This document shows, in pieces, positions 6,657-9,565 of a stretch of DNA of 9,565 nt. Below the pieces are notes generated by a model. The model was not told the DNA's origin, searched no databases, and was given only the letters and a program-made list of their open reading frames with translations. Source of the stretch: Candidatus Bathyarchaeota archaeon (lineage in GTDB: Archaea; Thermoproteota; Bathyarchaeia; Bathyarchaeales; Bathyarchaeaceae); the NCBI GenBank assembly GCA_020348365.1, contig CP070749.1, positions 1,023,535 to 1,033,099 of the forward strand, written 5' to 3'. A program made the translations under genes and the position numbers. The stretch's first letter is position 1; every line of letters begins with the position of its first letter.

Positions 6657-6766
6657 TAACTGTATTCTGTGGATACATCGAAAAGAAGACAACTGATAGG
6701 CGGGATAGATCGAACAGTCTTTGAGAAAAGTCCCTGGGCTCTTCATCTAGATCAAGAACCGAAGAA

Positions 6767-6783
6767 AAAAGGAGCGTTTAAAT
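6767..6783 (+). promoter_or_regulatory. Promoter of the ribosomal/aIF2-alpha operon
   Basis: The purine-rich AAAAGGAGCG (6767-6776) followed by TTTAAAT (6777-6783) is a good BRE/TATA pair, placing transcript initiation near 6806 and leaving a leader of about 40 bases before rpl44e. The rest of the 191-base gap after gins51 (6657-6847) shows no gene, RNA or repeat that I can recognise. Confidence 0.6.
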
Positions 6784-6847
6784 CTGAGCTGGAAAAACAA
6801 ATAATAATTAAGTGAGCTGTGTATACCAACCCAAGTCAGTGATTACA

Positions 6848-7123
6848 ATGAAAGCACCCAAGGAAATCAATACTTACTGTTCGAGATGCGGCTCTCATCA
6901 ACTGCACAGAGTCTCCTTGTACAAGAAGGGTAGAGATAGCCCCTTGGCCGAGGGCGCGCGGCGCCATGAACGAGAAAAGAAAGGATACGGAGGGCAGAAA
7001 TATCCCCTTCAACGGAGATTTGCCAAAACAACAAAGAAGCAGACATTAAAGCTAGCCTGCAAAGCCTGTGGTCATATACTTCATAAGAAGGGAATACGCC
7101 TTAAGAAACTAACAATCGAGTAG
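6848..7123 (+). CDS. rpl44e: 50S ribosomal protein L44e (eL42)
   Basis: A 91-residue protein of the large ribosomal subunit near the E site. It has the family's N-terminal MKAPKEINTYC, two zinc-binding pairs (Cys11/Cys14 and Cys71/Cys74), and the basic central region with GYGGQ at 46-50 typical of eL42. The length matches archaeal members. The start ATG at 6848 fits the conserved N-terminus and has GTGAT (6839-6843) just upstream; the in-frame GTG at 6812 would add 12 residues with no family counterpart. It is the first gene of the operon, with the AGGAGG ribosome site of the next gene overlapping its stop codon. Confidence 0.97.
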   Translation: MKAPKEINTYCSRCGSHQLHRVSLYKKGRDSPLAEGARRHEREKKGYGGQKYPLQRRFAKTTKKQTLKLACKACGHILHKKGIRLKKLTIE

Positions 7124-7138
7124 GAGGCAGAAGCGAAG

Positions 7139-7336
7139 ATGAGTGAATGGGAGAGGCTTATACCAAAACCTAGAAGCAAGTTTCTGCGAGTGAAGTGTCC
7201 CGATTGCGGAAACGAACAAATAGTCTTCAGTCACGCCACGACAACAGTTCACTGCAACATTTGCAGTGCGATATTAGCTGAACCCTCCGGAGGCAAGGCG
7301 AAAGTGAAGGGTGAAATCGTGGCTACGCTTGAATAG
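7139..7336 (+). CDS. rps27e: 30S ribosomal protein S27e (eS27)
   Basis: A 65-residue zinc-ribbon protein of the small ribosomal subunit. It has the C4 zinc site as Cys20/Cys23 and Cys39/Cys42, with the characteristic FLRVKCPDCGN and TTTVHCNIC contexts. The length is normal for archaea. AGGAGG at 7122-7127, 11 bases before the ATG, overlaps the rpl44e stop. It sits between rpl44e and aif2A, the order conserved in many archaea. Confidence 0.97.
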   Translation: MSEWERLIPKPRSKFLRVKCPDCGNEQIVFSHATTTVHCNICSAILAEPSGGKAKVKGEIVATLE

Positions 7337-7355
7337 TAGGGAATGATGAGGTAGG

Positions 7356-8147
7356 ATGGCGTCTGAGAAGGAAGAGTGGCCGGAGACCGGAGAGCTTGTC
7401 GTTGCTACTGTCAACAGAGTAACTAGCTACGGCGCGTATGTTATGTTGGATGAGTATGGTAGAGAAGGGCTGCTTCATATATCTGAAATCTCTTCAACAT
7501 GGGTTAGAAATATTAGGGATTTCATACGTGAGAAACAGAAAGTCGTTTTGAAGGTTCTGCAGGTTGACTCAAGAAAGGGACATGTGAATCTTTCTCTTAG
7601 AAGAGTCTCAAAAGTGGAGAGAAGAGAGAAAAATCGATCTTGGAAGAAAGATAGAAGAGCAGAGACTCTGCTAAGCCAAGCCTCTGAAAAACTTGGTATA
7701 CCCATCGAAGAGATGAATGAAAAAGCTGGATTTCTAATCGAGAAAGAGTTCGGCGGGCTCTATGAGGGACTGGAAAAAACTGCAAACGAAGGCGCAACAA
7801 TTCTAACGGAGCTAGGGATACCTAAAGACATAGCAACCACTCTAGAAAACATTGCAAAGGAAAGAATTAGAGCAATCCTAGTTAAGAGAACAGGATTACT
7901 AGAGCTAGAGTGTACAAAACCAAACGGTGCTGTAATCATTCGAGACGCGCTGTTGCGTGCTCAAAAAATAAAGACATCTGAGCCAACGAAAATTCGCGTT
8001 TACACAGTTTCACCGCCAAGCTACCGCATCGAGGTCCTAGCCGAGAATTATAAAGAAGCGGAAACCTTGCTCCAGAAAGCCGCAGATACAGCTCTACAGG
8101 CTGTGACTAAACTTGAAGGACGAGGGGTCTTCAGGGCGGAGAAGTGA
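7356..8147 (+). CDS. aif2A: Translation initiation factor 2 subunit alpha (aIF2-alpha)
   Basis: A 263-residue subunit of the aIF2 heterotrimer that brings initiator tRNA to the small ribosomal subunit. Residues about 10-84 form an S1-type OB fold (GELVVATVNRVTSYGAYV, then GLLHISEIS and GHVNLSLRRV). A helical middle domain spans about 90-175, and the C-terminal alpha-beta domain that contacts the gamma subunit follows to the end. Length and order are standard. GAGGT (7348-7352) lies 3 bases before the ATG at 7356; only the overlapping purine-rich stretch is available as a ribosome site. The stop overlaps the nop10 start by one base (TGATG), indicating translational coupling. Confidence 0.96.
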   Translation: MASEKEEWPETGELVVATVNRVTSYGAYVMLDEYGREGLLHISEISSTWVRNIRDFIREKQKVVLKVLQVDSRKGHVNLSLRRVSKVERREKNRSWKKDRRAETLLSQASEKLGIPIEEMNEKAGFLIEKEFGGLYEGLEKTANEGATILTELGIPKDIATTLENIAKERIRAILVKRTGLLELECTKPNGAVIIRDALLRAQKIKTSEPTKIRVYTVSPPSYRIEVLAENYKEAETLLQKAADTALQAVTKLEGRGVFRAEK

Positions 8148-8314
8148 TGGTCTGGCTGCTTAGGAAGTGTGAAAAATGCAAGATGTACACACTGGATCAG
8201 GAAAAATGCCCATATTGTGGGGGGGAAGTTCGCATACCCCACCCAGCCAAATTCTCACCTGAAGACAAATATGCAAATTATAGGCGTGCAATGAAGATGG
8301 CTGATTACAGATGA
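8147..8314 (+). CDS. nop10: H/ACA RNP protein Nop10
   Basis: A 55-residue protein. It is a small component of the H/ACA guide-RNA pseudouridylation complex, where it binds Cbf5. An N-terminal zinc ribbon is seen as Cys8/Cys11 (CEKC) and Cys21/Cys24 (CPYC). A short extended segment (PHPAKFSPEDKYANYRR, 31-47) and a C-terminal helix follow, exactly the family pattern. It overlaps the aif2A stop by one base at its start and the PAC2 gene by 4 bases (ATGA) at its end, so the three genes are tightly coupled. The aif2A-nop10-PAC2 order is a widely conserved archaeal arrangement. Confidence 0.95.
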   Translation: MVWLLRKCEKCKMYTLDQEKCPYCGGEVRIPHPAKFSPEDKYANYRRAMKMADYR

Positions 8315-9084
8315 AAGAAACATACATCGCGGAGAAAGTGAAAGTTGAGCTGAGGACCCCAATTTTGATGGAGGGGCTCCCTGGGCTGGGAATGGTTGGA
8401 AGGATAGCCACGCGGTACCTTGCCAAAGAGTTGAAAGCCAAGAAACTAGCGGAATTGTACTCTCCTCACTTTCCATACTACGTCCTAGTGAACAAGAAGG
8501 GAAGTGTCAGACTTCTCCATGGAGATTTTCTCTTCGCGAAGGTTAAGGCTGGAGAGGGAGATATGATGTTCTTGACTGGAGACCGACAGGCGCAAACCAT
8601 CGAAGGACAATACGATGTAGCTGGCGCCATAATAGATTTCGCCGAAAAATGCGGTGTGAAGATGATTATAACGATTGGAGGATATAGAACGGAGCCAAGA
8701 GAAACACCAGAGGTAATTGCGGTGTCTACCAACACCGAACTTCTGGACAGAGCATTAAAAGCCAACGCCAAAGCCAGCCCTTCAGGAAACCCAATTGTTG
8801 GCACAGCCGGCTTGCTTCTCGGCTTGGCAAAATTCAGAAATATGAACGCTTTATGCCTTTTGAGCGAAACTCGCGGCTACATGCCAGACCCGAAGGCAGC
8901 AAAAAGTGTTCTGCAAGTCTCACAAAAGCTGTTAGGACTTGAAGTTGATTTGAGCAGATTACACGAGGAGATAGAGGAGTCAAAGAAGATTGTGAAGCGA
9001 ATGCGTGAAATTGAGAAACAGAGAGAGACATATGCGGAAAGAATGCGCAAGACCGAAGAGGAACGAATCACCTACATCTCCTAG
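8311..9084 (+). CDS. PAC2-family proteasome assembly chaperone-like protein (PbaB-like)
   Basis: A 257-residue protein of the PAC2 family. The N-terminal signature EGLPGLGMVGR (21-31), the TIGGY strand (121-125), GTAGLLLGLA (164-173) and ETRGYMPDPKAA (186-197) are the family landmarks. Eukaryotic PAC1/PAC2 and archaeal PbaA/PbaB relate to proteasome assembly. About 215-254 is a highly charged helical tail, probably a coiled coil. The chain ends ITYIS: tyrosine is third from the end rather than second, so a classical C-terminal HbYX proteasome-docking motif is not present. This favours a PbaB-like over a PbaA-like role, as an inference. The start ATG overlaps the nop10 stop, making it the last gene of the operon. 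Confidence 0.9.
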   Translation: MKETYIAEKVKVELRTPILMEGLPGLGMVGRIATRYLAKELKAKKLAELYSPHFPYYVLVNKKGSVRLLHGDFLFAKVKAGEGDMMFLTGDRQAQTIEGQYDVAGAIIDFAEKCGVKMIITIGGYRTEPRETPEVIAVSTNTELLDRALKANAKASPSGNPIVGTAGLLLGLAKFRNMNALCLLSETRGYMPDPKAAKSVLQVSQKLLGLEVDLSRLHEEIEESKKIVKRMREIEKQRETYAERMRKTEEERITYIS

Positions 9085-9096
9085 TGGCGTCGACTC

Positions 9097-9108
9097 TTTC
9101 TGCAGAAA
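9097..9108. repeat. 12-base perfect palindrome after the PAC2 gene
   Basis: TTTCTGCAGAAA is self-complementary and lies 12 bases past the PAC2 stop, in the gap between convergent genes. With no loop it is poor as an RNA hairpin, so a dimeric protein site or chance is as likely as a role in termination. Confidence 0.2.
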
Positions 9109-9137
9109 ATAGAGTATGGGATTTCCTTGCATGTATG

Positions 9138-9269
9138 CTAGTGGTCTTGGATTAACCAAATAATCCTCGCGTATCTCTTAATCAATCGTCGTTTCTGCTC
9201 CCCATCTTCCAACGTGTCGATGAACTGCCGTAGGTGGAAAGCACGGCGCATCAGAGTTTCAATGTTCAA
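9138..9269 (-). CDS. Possible small helical protein of unknown function
   Basis: A 43-residue frame from TTG at 9269, or 37 residues from ATG at 9251. It is rich in Arg, Lys, Ile and Leu and looks like one amphipathic helix pair: RAFHLRQFIDTLEDG at 9-23, then KRRLIKRYARIIWLI at 26-40. The same frame stays open upstream to 9368 with protein-like content but no ATG, GTG or TTG, so the true start may be unusual or the gene may have lost its 5' end. It lies downstream of the Lrp-type gene on the same strand and faces the PAC2 gene. I do not recognise a family. It could be a non-coding open frame. Confidence 0.35.
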   Translation of the reverse strand: MNIETLMRRAFHLRQFIDTLEDGEQKRRLIKRYARIIWLIQDH

Positions 9270-9352
9270 GAAAACACCTCTCTCGATGATGGAATTCAGA
9301 GCAGTGATACATCTCTCTCTAATAAATGTTATGTATTCTACGTTTATGACAT

Positions 9353-9565
9353 TTATTGTCCTTCCAGTCTAGGCGGTATTGCCACTGCCGTCTGGGTTCG
9401 CTGAACTCCCTCTAGGGACCCAAGCGTATCTATCATTCTCCTAAGAGCATCTATGTTGATGAATTCAGCGTAGGCAACCATGTCAAATTGACCGGTGACA
9501 GCGTGGGCCATCTTCACTCCTTCAATTTTGAGGGCTGCTGCGGCAATCTGCCAAACCCTTCGAGG
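9353..9565 (-). CDS. Lrp/AsnC-type ligand-binding (RAM) domain protein, partial
   Basis: The last 70 residues of a minus-strand gene whose 5' part lies beyond the window edge. The sequence matches the RAM domain of Lrp/AsnC regulators: IAAAALKIEGVKMAHAVTGQ (7-26 of the visible part), a GQFDMVAYAE strand at 25-34, then a helix of LRRMIDTLGSLEGV at 41-54 and the closing QRTQTAVAI strand. In full regulators this domain binds amino acids and forms dimers and octamers. Because the visible piece begins almost at the start of the domain, it could be a stand-alone RAM protein with only about ten residues missing, or a full regulator with an N-terminal helix-turn-helix. The stop TAA is at 9353-9355. 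Confidence 0.85.
   Translation of the reverse strand, partial: PRRVWQIAAAALKIEGVKMAHAVTGQFDMVAYAEFINIDALRRMIDTLGSLEGVQRTQTAVAIPPRLEGQ

Noticed and set aside
6812..6847. Upstream GTG start for rpl44e
   Set aside because: It would add 12 residues absent from the family; the ATG at 6848 gives the conserved N-terminus and has GTGAT before it.
1..9565. CRISPR array, insertion sequence, prophage or toxin-antitoxin genes
   Set aside because: No regularly spaced repeats, transposase, integrase or terminal repeats were seen on either strand.

Overview
The window is ordinary-density archaeal chromosome. It carries a PCNA clamp, both primase subunits, a Gins51-type GINS protein, eL42, eS27, aIF2-alpha, Nop10, a PAC2-family chaperone and an Lrp/AsnC-type domain, and it has archaeal-style TATA promoters and Shine-Dalgarno sites. 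The gene set and the archaeosortase fit the TACK group. A Bathyarchaeia-like lineage is my best guess, made from general resemblance only and not proven here.

Layout. On the minus strand at 95-724 is a short radical SAM protein of the TatD-linked type. It diverges from a plus-strand run, pcna (845-1600), the N-terminal part of priL (1597-2106) and an archaeosortase (2100-3146), whose genes overlap by 4 and 7 bases. A separate promoter then drives a membrane glycosyltransferase of family 2 (3298-4641). A 237-base gap rich in inverted repeats follows, then priS (4879-6105) with gins51 2 bases behind it (6108-6656). After another promoter comes the translation and RNA operon: rpl44e, rps27e, aif2A, nop10 and a PAC2 gene (6848-9084). 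The right end holds minus-strand genes: the C-terminal 70 residues of an Lrp/AsnC-type (RAM) domain protein (9353-9565) and a possible tiny protein (9138-9269).

How the genes work together. PCNA, primase and GINS are parts of one replisome: clamp, primer synthesis and the CMG-type helicase factor. The ribosomal, aIF2-alpha and Nop10 genes serve translation and rRNA pseudouridylation, and PAC2 proteins serve proteasome assembly. The archaeosortase and glycosyltransferase are surface-biology genes that sit between the two primase subunit genes.

Most notable points. (1) priL is cut short: only the helical N-terminal domain is present, the Fe-S domain is absent from the window, and the open frame ends in about 17 residues that do not resemble primase, exactly where the archaeosortase gene begins. 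(2) Surface-protein processing and glycan genes lie inside a replication cluster. (3) The plus strand is strongly C-rich on the left regardless of gene direction and becomes G-rich on the right, with the change inside the archaeosortase gene. (4) The gap before priS holds three separate inverted-repeat structures, one lying just downstream of the likely priS TATA box. None of these proves a new system; the primase/archaeosortase junction deserves the closest look.
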